A stretch of DNA of 64,000 nucleotides from Cercis canadensis (lineage: Eukaryota; Streptophyta; Magnoliopsida; Fabales; Fabaceae), in NCBI GenBank assembly GCA_003255065.1, contig QAOA01001229.1:690811-754810 (forward strand), given 5' to 3'. The notes under the pieces are model-generated. The model did not search any database. It had not been told where the DNA came from and worked only from the letters and a program-made list of their open reading frames with translations. The position numbers were made by a program, and so were the translations under genes. Shown piece after piece: positions 37,796 through 50,443 of the stretch (position 1 is the stretch's first letter; each line of letters opens with the position of its first letter).

Positions 37796-40700
37796 TTGAA
37801 GTACTGAGGGATTGATAAGCCCATGAAAACAGAGAAGCCTAAGATAAATTTCACTCTGAAGCTGTTCAAATTGCAAAACTGAAGGAAACTGAGACCTGCT
37901 GAGCCTGCATTGTGGAAAAACACAAAGTAAAAACATATGTCAACCTTGAAGGAAACCATGATAAAGAGAAAGCCAGCTTCATTAGTTGATAACACTTACC
38001 CACATAGGCAAAGAATAGGCAATATAAAGCTGCAACTATTGGTGCTGGGATTGAAGCAAACACAGCTCCAAATTTTCCTGCATAACGGTATATATCAGTA
38101 CATGGTTTCACCAAGAAAGAGACAAATTACATTAAAATTACCCATGTTAAAACTTACCAAGTATAGAGAAAAAGATCATGAATCCAGCTGATATTTGAAC
38201 AACCCTTCGGCTACCCACTCGTGTCAAAGCTAAAAGCCCAGCATTCTCTCTGGGAAAAACAAGGATAGTTCTCACTACAGTTACCAGAAGATAGAAGGAA
38301 GGGGTGGAGAAAAAGAATACTCCTACCGAGCTAAGAAAATAATATTTTTTGCACTAAAATCTTACACTGACACTGAGGATCCATTCCCAGTCCCAAAGAT
38401 CCCAGATAACAAAATGCCTACTCCCTGGTACAGAAAAAAGTAACAAGTAAATATTGATCACAAAACTAGAAACCATGAACAATTGATAGCAACAGTAAAT
38501 CAATAAGAGATCATCACAACTATATGCTGATTGCTGAGATTCATTAAAACACTTTATGGAAACGAGTAAGCAGGACGAATACCGAGTGATTATTTGTTTC
38601 TGTTGTTCTTTTCTTAGTTTCTTACATAGTTTTGGGTCAAAATCGTAAAAACTTAATGTATTTCAGAATTATTATAAACTGTAACTTATAATTCACATCT
38701 CGCATAAGTCATTAACTGATGTTACCTGCCAACCAACACCACGGCTAAGAACTGAAGGTGGCAATGGAGTTGCACTTGCGTACCTTGACACAGCCATAAA
38801 AGCACCAGTGGACTGTTGAACAATCACAGTTATGTAAGGAACAACCATTAAGAAAGCATACAACAAATAAGCAGAAATGACAGAGGAAGAAAATCTAACT
38901 GTTAAGCACTCACATGATTAGTTTATATTTATTAAAAGGATATTTGTCTACACAAATTTGGATTAAGTCTCACAACAAATTCCTTAGAGTGAAGCATATT
39001 TATTCTTAAATACTTGGTTTTTAATGGAGAGGAAAAGAGACTCTACAAGTCATTCAATATGATTATGTGTAAACAATTGGGGGACAACATGCTAATCGCA
39101 GCTACGAGCTTCCAAAGGGGGAAGGTTCAGAAACCACTGGCACATGTTTAACAATGCATATCTAGTTCACCAGCATAAAGTAAGCAAACCTCCACTAGAG
39201 CAACGAATGAAGCGGCCATCATAGCAAAAGCTTCTCCAGCATCAAATGTAGGAGCTCCCCATTGAAAAGGATATGGAATTCTAATCCTGCATGATATATA
39301 TTTTCAGCAATAATTGGACCAGCCAAAGTAAAACCACTTATTTTAGATACCACATCTCAGTTATAAGAAAAACAGAAGATACTTACCAAGGAGCACCACC
39401 TATAATGCCAGCACGGTCAGTTCTGCAAGTAATTTGTGTTTTAGGCGCGGAATTTTTATAGGCTCCACCCACAGTGAGAAGATGAGCATAAATCCACACA
39501 ATTGCCACTGAGAATATTACTGCGAAGCGATCAAAGACACTCCTTTCTGAGCGCATCATATGAGGAATGTACTGCAAAAACACATCATAATTTGAAATTA
39601 AACCTTAGGAGAAAATAGCAGCAATGCTGCAATAGGAAAGGGAACTAAGCATCATGCAAACAGTTATAAATTACCTGTGAAAATATTAGTAGGATGATGA
39701 GTTCTGGCAGCCCAATCTCCACACATTTTGCTAGCTAGTATTCAAAATGACAATGTCAACAAAGTCTGAGAGACACAAGGTATAATGTCAAAATATAGGA
39801 AGGAAATAAGAACTCAATCTTCTTGTGAATATACGTACCACAGGAAAACCCAACTCATAAAGCCCAAAGCCGGACAGAGCAACCAAGGGAACAGCAGAGA
39901 GGGGACTTAAAAACCTAGACAATGAACAGAAAATTACTTACCAGGATGGTTTCAAGAGGCTAAAAACAAATTTATAACTTCCAGAATTGATAAAAATCCT
40001 ATCAACCTCACTACATTGCGCCAAAGGCCACTGAATCCAATAACAATCTGGAGGGTTGAAGCAACAATAAGTGCACCCTGGGTTCCACGCATTATCCTCT
40101 CAAATTTCTGTGCATTTATCACAAATCACATAAATAAGGATGATGATGATGATATAACAGATATGGCAAAGCAATGAATATGAAGGGGGCAATCCCATGA
40201 ATGAACCAACCTCCTGAGGATTCACAATGTCACTATAGCGACCAGCCAAAATGATTGAAATGGTTGTTGGCACAAAGGTGTAGGATCCCCCAATTACTGC
40301 TGGCAAACGAGTCCCAAATAATGTTTGGAAAAATGTGTTTATACCGGCCACGAACAATAGAGTCTGAATCATTTTTGCTTTCTCCTCCTAATGAAGTAAA
40401 TTTTCAATCTTTGTTAAATTGGTGAACCACAGAACAACAACATAGAGAACCATTTGAATCTTTTGCTTCTCCCTGTGAAGACTTACATTTCCTCCTCCCA
40501 TCTGTGGAACTAGAGAGGTGGGTATTAAGACTGTTGTGCCAAGCATCACCAGGTAATGTTGAAAACCAAGTAGAATCGCCTCAGCTTCATTCACATAAAA
40601 AATTGAAAACTCTCAATCAACACATTGAATAAGCTTTTTTTTTTCAAAAAAAAAAAAGCAAGCCCAAAAGGGAAAATGTATCTAAAACTTCCCATCAAGT

Positions 40701-41032
40701 TAAGGACCATAAAAATTGCATACGCACTCCAGCAAAAGAAAAACAAAATCAAAATGGGTTACTGCAATATTAGTGAGAAATGAAGGCAATAAAGAAAATA
40801 ACATTAAATTACTACTGATCATCAATAAATCTGTGGATCAAAAGCTGTGGAAACGAAAGAAACTCAAGTTCTAGCAAAAAAGCATAGAAAATGGTTCCAA
40901 TGAAGCAGTAGACTTACGCCATGGAGGAGGACTCGTGATGCAGAAGGAAACGTTGGGTAATTGATCTCTGACTGGATGTGGCTGATGCTCCTCCTGTTTG
41001 GGCGGCGGTGCAAGTGTTCCCCCTCCTGCCAT
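37796..41032 (-). CDS. NAT copy 2, 5' part (exons 1-13), cut by gap
   Basis: The exons on the minus strand are 41032-40918, 40584-40487, 40387-40211, 40107-40007, 39914-39839, 39734-39675, 39571-39387, 39286-39190, 38812-38726, 38424-38366, 38249-38158, 38077-38000, and 37904 to the gap at 37796. All lengths equal those of copy 1 and all frames are open. The TM1 motif GFQHYLVMLG and the signature ENAGLLALTR are kept. The N-terminus (PHPVRDQLPNVSFCITSPPP) fits the family better than that of copy 1. If joined to exons 13-14 left of the gap it would give a full 534-residue transporter. There is no MITE in intron 1; a short T/A homopolymer insert lies near 40635. Confidence 0.87.
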
Positions 41033-41386
41033 TCTTCTTCTCTAACCCCTAGCAACTTAATTTTACTCAAACGCACTACAACAATCAAAACCCAAACTTT
41101 TCAGAGCTCGAAAGTGCAAATTACAACTAATGTTTCTCTTAATCAAAATTTCCCAATCTCAAAAAGCTTATGACCAAACCCCACAACAAAACCAGCTGAA
41201 TAAAAAAAATCCCAGTTTGGTATTTTCCCACTGAAAGTTAGAATGAGAAGAGAAGAGAAGAGGCAATGGATGGAGAAGAGCAGAGGCAATGCCAATGGTA
41301 GAAAAAGCAAGAGAAACCCAATGCGAAAAAAGAACACCTTCTATAAGACTCTTGGGAATTCAACTAGGACAATGAACAATCCAGAG

Positions 41387-43858
41387 ATGTGTATAACCTT
41401 GTCATTAACGTAATGCAATGCATTAATGCTGGACTATTTCTTAGCCCAAGATCCACTTGGAGGCCAAGAAACATAAAAGTGAGTGTGAAGATGTGGAAAA
41501 AAGCAAAAGGCGCGAGCCTCCTCCTCCTAAAGCGGGAAAGAAACCAAAAACACCTCCCTGTGACCCAAAAGAATCTCTCAGTTTCATTTCTTTACGATAT
41601 TCTAATACAATTTTTAATAAATGCTAAGACTACCTTTCTTTTTTTCAACACGTAAAGATAAAGCTTGCATAAAAGCATCTTCACCTTCACCTTTATTAAC
41701 CTCATATTAAAGCATTTAACTAACAATATTCCACCACATTAATGAAACACGAAAAAATAAAATAATAAAAAACAATGAAGCTAAGTAACAAGAACCCTCT
41801 TTCACCTATTTGAATATAGAACTTGAGCAGTGCAGAAAGTTTACCATTGCCATACCTTTTGCTCTATAGTCACAGCAAATTACCAAAAGCTATGATTTTT
41901 ACCTTGACCCAGAACTTGAAAATGAGTACTAATAGGAAGCAGCAACTTGGTTGTAATTTTCTGGCCAGAAGAAAAAACAAGGTTTTAGATATGGCAGCAG
42001 CTCTTGAGTATTGTAATCGATTAGTCCATTCTTTTCACGTATTGTCAAAACGTACACACTAAGCCCCTCCCTTCTGTCCTCTGTTTTGCTTAATAGCTTT
42101 GCATGACCCTTGGGCATTGAGCTGTCCGCATTTGACCCGTCTTGTACAAACTGCAAACCTTTCTCTGATTCGCTCTCTATCACAGTGTTGAAGTACTACT
42201 TGGATTTGGAAATTCCGTCTCTAGCAAAAAATGGACATGGAAATGAAGGACTAGAATTGAGGCATGCCCCATGCCAAATTTTCAAGTTTTGGTTTCTGGG
42301 AAATCTTATTTATGCAGGACAAAAGAAAACAGTTCTGGGTAATTCTGTTTCATTAATTAATAATATCTGTTTGTGAGAACTCGATGCCTAGGAAAGTTCT
42401 CCACTTGGATTAAGATGTTTGGTAAGTTTGTATATTGAATGGTCACAGTCACAAGCATATATTCGAAGTCATCTGGGTCATTCATTTTTTGATAGTACAC
42501 TGAATTAGTGAGCATGGAACAAATTCTACAATGTCTATGGCATTAGTTGTAGCTCAAGATGTGATATTAGAAGTTTTTTTTTTTTGGTTATTTATGAAAC
42601 GAGTTGTAACTTGTAACATATACACAATCTCTATATCTACTAACTTTATAATTGAGGATATATTAAAAAAATTATTATGATTGACAAAACCTAAACTCAT
42701 ATTGTCACTTAAATATTGAAAAACAGTTGTTGCATGCTTAGATATAAAGTGTAAAACAATTAAACAATACACATTAACACATTCCATAAAATTTGGGTCT
42801 AAAAAATTTAAATACCTTTATTTAAGCTTAGATAGTGTTAATTGTGTTAATGAAAGGTAATCTAAGACTATTTTTGGATAGATAACAGTAATAAGATTTG
42901 AACCTTAAAACCTCTTAAAAATTATTTAAACTTTTTATTACTAAACCATAATTAATGACTTTTTTAATAAAATTTAAAGTCATGTAAGATTAAATAGTAT
43001 GTATAGCATTATTTTTACAAAAATAACATTTCCTTATAAAAGATACCATGTGATTTAACTTTTTTTTTTTGAAAAAAATAAAATAAAAAAAGATACCAAA
43101 TGAGTTTTTAACTTTTTATTAGTTTCTTTAGTGTCGATCCTCAAATTTTTATACAATATGCATAAAGAAACAAAGTGTGTAATTCTTTTCTTTGGCATGA
43201 AGAAACAAGATATATGGTTCTCGCATTAACATTTAATAAGAGAATGATGCATTTCTTGATGTGACGAAAGTCACAATCTTCTAATTCGTCATAGATTGGC
43301 CTAGTTTCTTGTACTTACCTAGAGCTTTCTTTGTCTATCACCCTTCTATCAAGAAGCATCGAAGTATATATTCCCTTCTGCCCCCATTGGATCCCTCCAA
43401 ATTTCCTTCCACTGGACCCCTAAAAAAAGTGTACCTGTGACTTCTTGTTGCCTCCACAATAGATCAAAGTTAAGGTTTATTTTTAAATAATTATTTGTTA
43501 AGTAGTAGAAATCACAAAAAAAAATATATCAGTACATAATTAAAAATAATAATTTTAGAAGTGTGACTATTAAAATCTGAGTTTCTAAATTTGTCAACGA
43601 AACTGGCTAGGCTCATAGTAATAGTCATAGCCTCATTACCAGCAAGGAAAACGATATTTGTATATGAAAAGGGGTATAGACTATAGACATCTCAAAAAAA
43701 AAAAAGTGTAAAAAGATTGAGTCACATAAAATATCTGAATAAGTTTGGTTAAATTCATATATTGACACATGCAGTGGAATAAAATATTTGATTATTTATA
43801 AGTGTACATATAACACTAGTCTAATATAAAAAATTAAAAATAATAGTATTATTTAATA
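41387..43858. other. AT-rich intergenic DNA
   Basis: No gene was recognised. An open frame on the minus strand at 41929-42183 (84 codons) has no motif I know and no clear splice partners. Confidence 0.45.
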
Positions 43859-44519
43859 GGAGTATTTGGTAGACGGATTTTTTTTTTGTTCTTGAGAATC
43901 ATGTTTTCTAAGAATGATAATTCTCAAAAATGTTACAAATGCATTTGGTGGGTCTTAAAAATTCTTGAAAATGTTAGACAATGTTTTTAAGGAATCTTCT
44001 ATTCTCACGTTTGGTTCTAATACAACTTTCTTAAAAATCTTAGCATTTTTTTCAAAAATACCCTGATCTATTTTAAGGAAAAAAAAGAAGAATAAAATTA
44101 CTTCCTATAATTAATGAATATTTATTTTTAAAAAATGTGTATCGTTGTTACATTTTTTTTATGCTTTGTAACTTTTAATTTTTTTTTATGCTTTTCATTT
44201 AATTTTGTCTTATTTACCTTTCTCTTTTATTTGGCATTATTACGATTATGTCATTAATAAAGAGTATATCTGTCTTTTTATGTATAAAAAACTTTTTCAT
44301 GGTCACGGAAATCTAAGATTCTCACCCCCATAGAAAAGTTTTAGTGGAAAACTTGTCTTAAAATTGTTCTTGAGAATCCTACTTTCTTGTGAATATTTTT
44401 TTAAAAAAAAATCTTGAATCAAACATAAGAATATTAAAGCTATAACTCAGTTGAGATTCTTACTTTCCAAGTTGAGATTTCCAAGAAACTAAAAAAAATT
44501 TGTCTATCAAACGCCTCTA
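43859..44519. mobile_element. TIR element of hAT-like MITE type
   Basis: The left end GAGTATTTGGTAGACGGATT and the right end (reverse complement GAGGCGTTTGATAGACAAAT) form an imperfect inverted repeat of about 25 bp. Inner GTTCTTGAGAATC strings also occur at both ends. The borders are approximate because no target duplication was found. Confidence 0.45.
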
Positions 44520-44730
44520 TATGAAAAAGAGCTATAACTCAGTAGAGCATGTACTTTCTTGTGAATGTTTTTTTTTTTTGAAATCTTGAATTAAACATAG
44601 GAATATTAGAACTATAACTCAATTGAGATTCCTACTTTTCAAGTTGAGATTCGCAAGAAATTAAAAAGAATTTGTCTGTCAAATGCCTCTATATGAAAAA
44701 GATCTATAACTCAGTAGAGCATGCTCCCAA
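44380..44730. repeat. Two-copy tandem repeat, about 175 bp unit
   Basis: The block ending ...CTATAACTCAGTAGAGCATG occurs twice (about 44380-44553 and 44554-44730) with roughly 90% identity. Within each, CTATAACTCAG-type strings occur twice. The second copy runs on into TGATTTGAATCCC near 44763, which with CTCAGTAGAGCATG resembles a pol III A/B-box pair, so a tRNA-derived SINE may be part of it. Confidence 0.55.
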
Positions 44731-45178
44731 TCATAAAGTTGGTATTCTTACTCTTATTTTCTGATTTGAATCCCTTCAATTATAAATGTAGTTGCTATTT
44801 ATCTACAAATAAAAAATAATAATAACATTATTCTATATATCTACCGACAAAATGTTAAAGTTTTTATGGCTATTACCGACCCCTAGGACTCATGGTTGAA
44901 GTTGGCAGCCAGCTCATCTCAATTTCTTGTGTCACATAAATGATGGAGCATATACGTTGATAAAAAAAAAGAGAGAGACATTGCCATGCCTCAACTTTTA
45001 CTAAAGGAACTTTGAGTTCCTTTCGGCTCTGTCTTGGATTTGAAAATATCCATTTTCGTTTGACTAATGATTACCTTCAATCCTGTAAAGTGAAAGTTTC
45101 CCTTATATATAAATTGGAAAAGTTGGAAAAACGTAGTCTTCATAGTAGTAGTAAATTATAGATCCTAAATTTAATCAA

Positions 45179-45893
45179 TGGACAATCATTTTGTACGCTA
45201 AAGAATATGAGTGGCTGTTGACATTTGGAATTGATGATACAGTAGAAATGGTGAATCCATCATTTACGAGGGTTCAAATTGATCTTCCACCATTGTCAAC
45301 TTTTCCTTATGTAATGGGGGTGAAGAATATATTGCTTGGATTCAATTCCTCACTATGTATCTTGGTGTGTTCCATTTGGAAGATGGGAGTATGAACAGAC
45401 TGTTTCCCAATTCTTACAGAGTCCTCCCACCTCCGGTTTGGCTACTGCACAAAGTTCCTTAGCAATGCTATGCTGCATTGCATTTTATATCCATTTTGGT
45501 GGCTTATACCATTTCGTAGCATCTTAATAACAAATGTTATTCCATGTATTGTATGTGGCATTTCAATGAATTAAGACCATCTCCCTTTTTCTCCCTGCAT
45601 CTAATCCTGAACCAAACTCTGCTTACTTCAAATTGGCTGCTTCAAAGTCTAGGAACCACCAATGCTATATTCTGTACAAGGATGAATGCCCAACCAAACA
45701 TGTTTATGACATGATCAAGAGAATTGGTCATTTCAATTTTAATTTAGATCCTATGGAGTTGAAACAATTAATTATCATGAATTTATTGTGTTAGATAATT
45801 TTGTTTGAACAAAGCTGGTTTGGTTTCAATTAGCAATGTATAGCTTGGAAGGAATATGAGAAACAGAGATAGTTCCAACTAGTTCATCTTAAA
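45179..45893 (+). pseudogene. Decayed DUF295 (F-box/KIB-like) sequence
   Basis: The translation near 45191-45310 contains VNPSFTRVQIDLPPLSTFP, which resembles the [NP]F[TS]R..I.LPPLSTFP segment of plant DUF295 proteins. The frame then shifts (second frame from about 45336) and breaks. Further downstream (about 45595-45790) another open stretch includes FKLAASKSRNHQCYILYKDE. There is no F-box, no intact start and no continuous frame. The distal part has a partner at 35867-36112. Family assignment rests on one short motif. Confidence 0.45.
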
Positions 45894-46477
45894 TCATATT
45901 CTAATATCGTCATAAATGTGCAAAAACCTCATTTTATTGAGCTTCTAAGGACATTTATGATGGAAGGCTACTCAGGTCAGGATCTTAAACTTGAAATCTA
46001 AGTTATCATGGCAAATAGGAAGCTTTGGTTTGATTAAATTTGTTACTACCCTAGACGAGAAGATCATAAGTTCATAACACGACCTGAAGAAGAAGGGAGA
46101 ACAAAAGAGCGTCTAATAAGACAATAAGCTTTGGGTGATCAAGCGCATTTGGTTTATTATCTGAAGATAAAAACTCTTTCTAACTCAAAGTTTCATGCCA
46201 AGTCATTTTAATTGGTTAAATCTCACAATAATAAACCTGCAAATTACACGATAACTGAGAAACTGGATACCTATCGCACTCTAATGCATGATACATTCCA
46301 CTACAGCATTTCACTCTTATAAGGAAATTAGCGTAACAGCCCCAAACGAACTCCACAAGCAAGATGAAGATGCCTAGCAAATCCTCCCATATAGGGATTT
46401 GCTGAAAGCAACATATCCATCATGCTTCCTCCTTGGATGTGTTCTTCAAACTGCAGCAGGCAGCAAATGTGGAACTA
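45894..46477. other. Region downstream of LSM12
   Basis: No gene was recognised; it probably includes the LSM12 3' UTR. Confidence 0.5.
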
Positions 46478-49408
46478 CTACTGACCACTGGTAATGCGAA
46501 GCCGCAACCTCTTCCTCTCAAACTCAAGCTACAAAGAAGGAAGGGAGAAATCAAAATAGACCTAAGAGAAGTACCTGATAAAAATTTTCGCAGAAAAATA
46601 AAGGTTTTATTCTTACTTCACAATCCGTGTTATTGACACCACCATTCTCTTTATACAACTATATCATCAAAAAAAAAATTGACAGAACATACATATTTCC
46701 TTTATAAAAACAATTTACATGTACTTTCAGAATTAATTCTAGAGAAAAATACATCCAAATCATGAAACAATGGATCTGTTTATTGGATAAAGTATAAAAG
46801 AATTAACGTATCCAATATTACTAGAAAGACTTGGGTATTTAAAAATTTCACAAAAGTGATTGAATTTGTGTTGCTTAAATTTTCCTTTTGCTTCTCTAAA
46901 TGGCTCTTTTTTCTTTTCAACTAATAATTCATTAAGTGTGCGCAAGTAAACATGATGCATAGAATAAATCTATGCTAACTCAAGCAAATGTCAGATATTG
47001 TTTTTAGTGTCATACCACTTTCTTCACTCGCTCAGTTGCAGCAGGAGTGCCTCCACTAACAGATTCTGGGAGATAGGGACTACTCACGCGCACCTGATCC
47101 ATCACAACTATGACAGTCTTGTCCCAACGGACTGGGAGCCTGATTACAATAACACAAAAGCAATAAAATTGAAGAGTTCTTTAAAGAGAAACAATCGATA
47201 CCACAAAAAACTTTGGATTTGGAACTAAAATTTAAAGTGAGATATATTAGATTTCACATCCATGCATACAGAAAGCTTTTACAGTGTCATAAAAGTCACA
47301 TCAGTTTGAATTTAATAACCTTTTCCAATTTAACTTATACATGTTTACAAATTATTAGAACTAGAAAATATGGCTGTCACGTCTCACCATCTAATGCTTG
47401 TAGTTACAAAACATATAGTAGTCCTTAAAATTTTAAATCTCAAAACAACTTAAACTCTGACCTCAAACTACAGGAAACCAGAGGAATACTATCTCTGTCA
47501 AGTACAGTCACAACTTGTGAGAAAGTATAGCACTTGCCTTTCATGTTTATGTAAATTCAGGAAATCAACAATATTATTACATATCTGAATGAAATTCTGG
47601 TACAACTGTGGGACAGAAAGCGACTATAATCATATCAAAGACTATTCTATAACAGCATTTGACATAATTCAACACTTGAAGTTTGCATAGCAGACAGGAA
47701 TCATACTAAAATTCTAAGTATTTCACTGATTGAAATTTATCATAGAAGTTTGAATTTGGGAACAGCATGAACGAATATTCTAAAAGAAAAAGTTATCAAT
47801 TATCTAGCATCTACAGAATAAAACACAACGCTAACCATATGCAAGATAGAATACGTGCCTCTGTTTCTCTCTTTACAAGCCCATACCTTACCCAACACCC
47901 ACCCGCCCCCTTCTTTCTCTCACTCGCCTTGCCTCCCCCACCAGTGAATGGAACCTAGGATTTCCAAATTGGATTGACTTCACATAGTTCAATCATTAAG
48001 GTAAGCTTTTGACATAAGAATAACCACAAGTCTGCAGCACGTTTTGAAAAAAAAAAGGTATTATATACAAACTAATACCCATGTAAGTGGAACTGTCTCC
48101 ACCAAAAGCACATACCAAAGAGTCACCTTCAATGATGCATGCAAATAAGCAAAATAGAAAGAATGGAAAATCCTAATGGATATCTAAATAACGAGTATAA
48201 ATGAAGCAAAGGAAAAACTCTTGCAATCAGCCTTCTGCAAATGAGGACAACATTCTCGATATTAATGCTTATAGGCTAAGCTGGACTACATCATTTTATT
48301 GAGATTTCTTTCTTTCCTTTTTCTTTGGAGACAGGGACCAATTTAATTAAAGAGGATGTTGCATAGACCAAACAAACAAAATAAACAAATCAATTTTAGA
48401 TTCTATTTCAATGACAAGTGTATAATGCTTTACAAATGTACAAGAATGTTCACTCAAGCAAACAAAAGGCTATCGAGTAGAACATCATTAGCAATCAGCA
48501 TATGATATCAACAAGAAGCTTGCAAGTATCTCAAATTTGCCTACAGTAGAAAATCCAGGGGACAAGAGATAAAAACAATTTCAGTNAAATCAATTTTAGA
48601 TTCTATTTCACTGACAAGTGTATAATGCTTTACAAATGTACAAGAATGTTCACTCAAGCAAACAAAAGGCTATCGAATAGAACATCATTAGCAATCAGCA
48701 TATGATATCAACAAGAAGCTTGCAAGTATCTCAAATTTGCCTACAGTAGAAAATCCAGGGGACAAGAGATAAAAACAATTTCAGTAAGCGGATAGTAACT
48801 TTACTATATTTCTTCTCCTTTCACACAATGGTTCAAAAACACTCCAGGTGGGAAATACATTATATAATTCTTTGCAACATAAATTTGAGCGAAATGACAC
48901 TTACGTTTTAGATAAAGCATCAAAAATACTCTGTGCCTCGCTGGTAACACCTACACCGATCCTCTCAGCCTCTGCCTCTGCTTGTCTAAAATCAAAATCA
49001 TTTTGGATCAGGAATTAGTTTCATGGAAAAAGGTTATAGTTATACTCAAAAATAAAACTTGGAAGAGTGAATGCTATGGAGTTCCAAATCCAAAAATCCC
49101 AAAATATCAAAAGGATACCTTATGGCTACCTCTTCCCTAGCTTGAAGAGAACTAAGGTCAAGGAAACAATTGTTTGGATCAAGTGGGTCTTCTGCTTGAC
49201 CTAACAAGGTGAAGTCTTTGATGTAATTGGCCTTCAAGAGCCTAATGTTTCGACGAGGGCCGGGTTTGGAACCTTCTTGGAGTACGAGAATGTTAGAAGG
49301 GCGATCAAAGGCGACAACCTGGCCTTCGAATTCGTCGCCTAAGGTGGTCTTGATCGATAGCAAGCACCCCACCGCCAAGTCCTCTGGGTTGCCGCCGTCC
49401 ATCGCCAT
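46478..49408 (-). CDS. LSM12: LSM12 homologue (Lsm plus anticodon-binding domain)
   Basis: An RNA-associated protein with an N-terminal Lsm fold and a C-terminal AD domain, linked in other eukaryotes to mRNA metabolism and ataxin-2-type partners. The exons on the minus strand are 49408-49119, 48985-48905, 47139-47016 and 46528-46478. They give 181 aa and all phases match. The Lsm part includes [22 protein letters not shown] and SNILVLQEG. The AD part includes [33 protein letters not shown] and [10 protein letters not shown]. The last exon is short ([16 protein letters not shown]) and is supported by an in-frame acceptor and stop. The start is the first of two close ATGs (49408 and 49402). Intron 2 holds a single-N duplication. 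A 27 bp fragment of exon 3 recurs at 36122-36148. A truncated MYB gene lies 230 bp upstream on the same strand. Confidence 0.9.
48387..48785. repeat. Direct repeat of 199 bp around a single N
   Basis: 48387-48585 and 48587-48785 are almost identical and are separated by one N at 48586, inside LSM12 intron 2. This is probably an unmerged assembly overlap. Confidence 0.9.
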
Positions 49409-49639
49409 TGTCCTCTGGTCTGGTCTCTAGGTGGAAGAACAACAAACTCGGAGTCTGGCTAGAAGGGGCTTGGATTTGGATCCATCCCCAAGGCGGGTCA
49501 TCACTTTTGCAATTTGCTTCAAGGCATGGATATGGGATAAGACTATGGTTCGCATTATGGGCTCTACGATAAGTGGGCTTGGGCTGACCCAATTGATTTT
49601 AGAAATATTGGATCTTTTAGTTTTTGATATGGGCTTAGC

Positions 49640-50141
49640 TCAGAGTCTGGGCCCCAAAGTGAGATTCTCACCAGCTGCCACCGTTGCCACCGCTACCGGA
49701 GCTAGCGTCGTCATCGGAAAATTCAAGCCACTGTAACCGTGGTGGTGGTTCAGATGTGACTGTGGATGCGTGGGCGGCACTGCTTCCTGATGGACCACTT
49801 GCTCTTCCTCCATTATCATAGACGATTCCATCACCTGAAATATAAAAAATAAATAAATCAGATCTGTGTCTCCTGATTAGGAGATTAATTTAATCAATCA
49901 TCAAGTCATTAAATATTTAATAATTACCGTATCGGTGGTGATATCAAAGAGACTAGATCTCCCGCGCCTTCGGTTCTGGTTGTGCCGTCGAAGAAAGTAC
50001 TTCTGAGCATGACTCGCCACCTGAGTCAGTGTCCGAGTTTTCACGAAGTTTCTTGAAATCCCCCTCCAATCTCCTTTCCCGACTTTCTGTAACCCCAACA
50101 GGAATAGCCTATGCTCATCCTTCGTGCATGGAACAGCTTCA
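49640..50141 (-). pseudogene. Truncated SHAQKYF-class MYB-related factor
   Basis: A fragment of a 1R-MYB (MYBS3/KUA1/MYB1R1-type) transcription factor. The minus-strand exon from about 50141 to 49928 encodes [31 protein letters not shown] and [11 protein letters not shown], then [11 protein letters not shown] conserved splice joins it to the exon 49834-49640 beginning VMESSMIMEEE and ending GENLTLGPRL, then a stop. Family members continue well beyond this point. The zinc-knuckle N-terminus (C..CG..GHNSRTC type) was not found upstream. The tryptophan of the usual VPWTEEEHR is Cys here. No start codon is clear. It could be a pseudogene or a degenerate single-repeat gene. Confidence 0.7.
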
Positions 50142-50217
50142 TTGACCCAAACACAGAAAACTCAATCCCCAAAACCAAACACCACCTTATGTCACATTAA
50201 AAGGAAGAATTAAATAT

Positions 50218-50443
50218 CACATGAACACAACTAACAAGTGTTTTGTTCAATTGGTAACAAATTAAACATTAGGTGTACGTCCTTAGTTGTAATTAAGAGT
50301 TTGAAGTCGAGTGAGAGCATTATTGAAAAAGAAAAAATCATAGTTGTTTTAACACTTGAACGAGATTAATCTTATGCACAATTAAGTAAAGTATAAATAC
50401 TCATAGTATTAACCAAAAAAAAAAAAAGACCACATGAACACAA
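50218..50443 (+). mobile_element. SINE with perfect 13 bp target duplication
   Basis: The element lies at about 50231-50430, between perfect repeats CACATGAACACAA (50218-50230 and 50431-50443). It ends AACC followed by poly(A). An A-box-like TTCAATTGGTAACA and a B-box-like AGTTTGAAGTC lie in the 5' half. It was inserted just upstream of the MYB fragment. Confidence 0.78.

Larger units (their letters stand above)
36149..41386. repeat. Tandem duplication unit 2 (NAT locus and flanks)
   Basis: The counterpart of 30091-34942. It starts abruptly after the LSM12 exon 3 remnant and ends near 41386, after which similarity to unit 1 stops. It contains the assembly gap and a local repeat of exons 11-13. 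Confidence 0.85.

Noticed and set aside
37324..37995. Open frames running through the gap
   Set aside because: They exist only because unknown bases are read as codons; the real exons on each side are annotated instead.
41929..42183. Minus-strand 84-codon open frame
   Set aside because: Composition is not implausible for coding, but no recognised domain, splice partner or promoter; left unannotated.
49227..49736. Plus-strand open frames across the LSM12 start and MYB tail
   Set aside because: Antisense shadows of LSM12 exon 1 and the MYB C-terminal exon.
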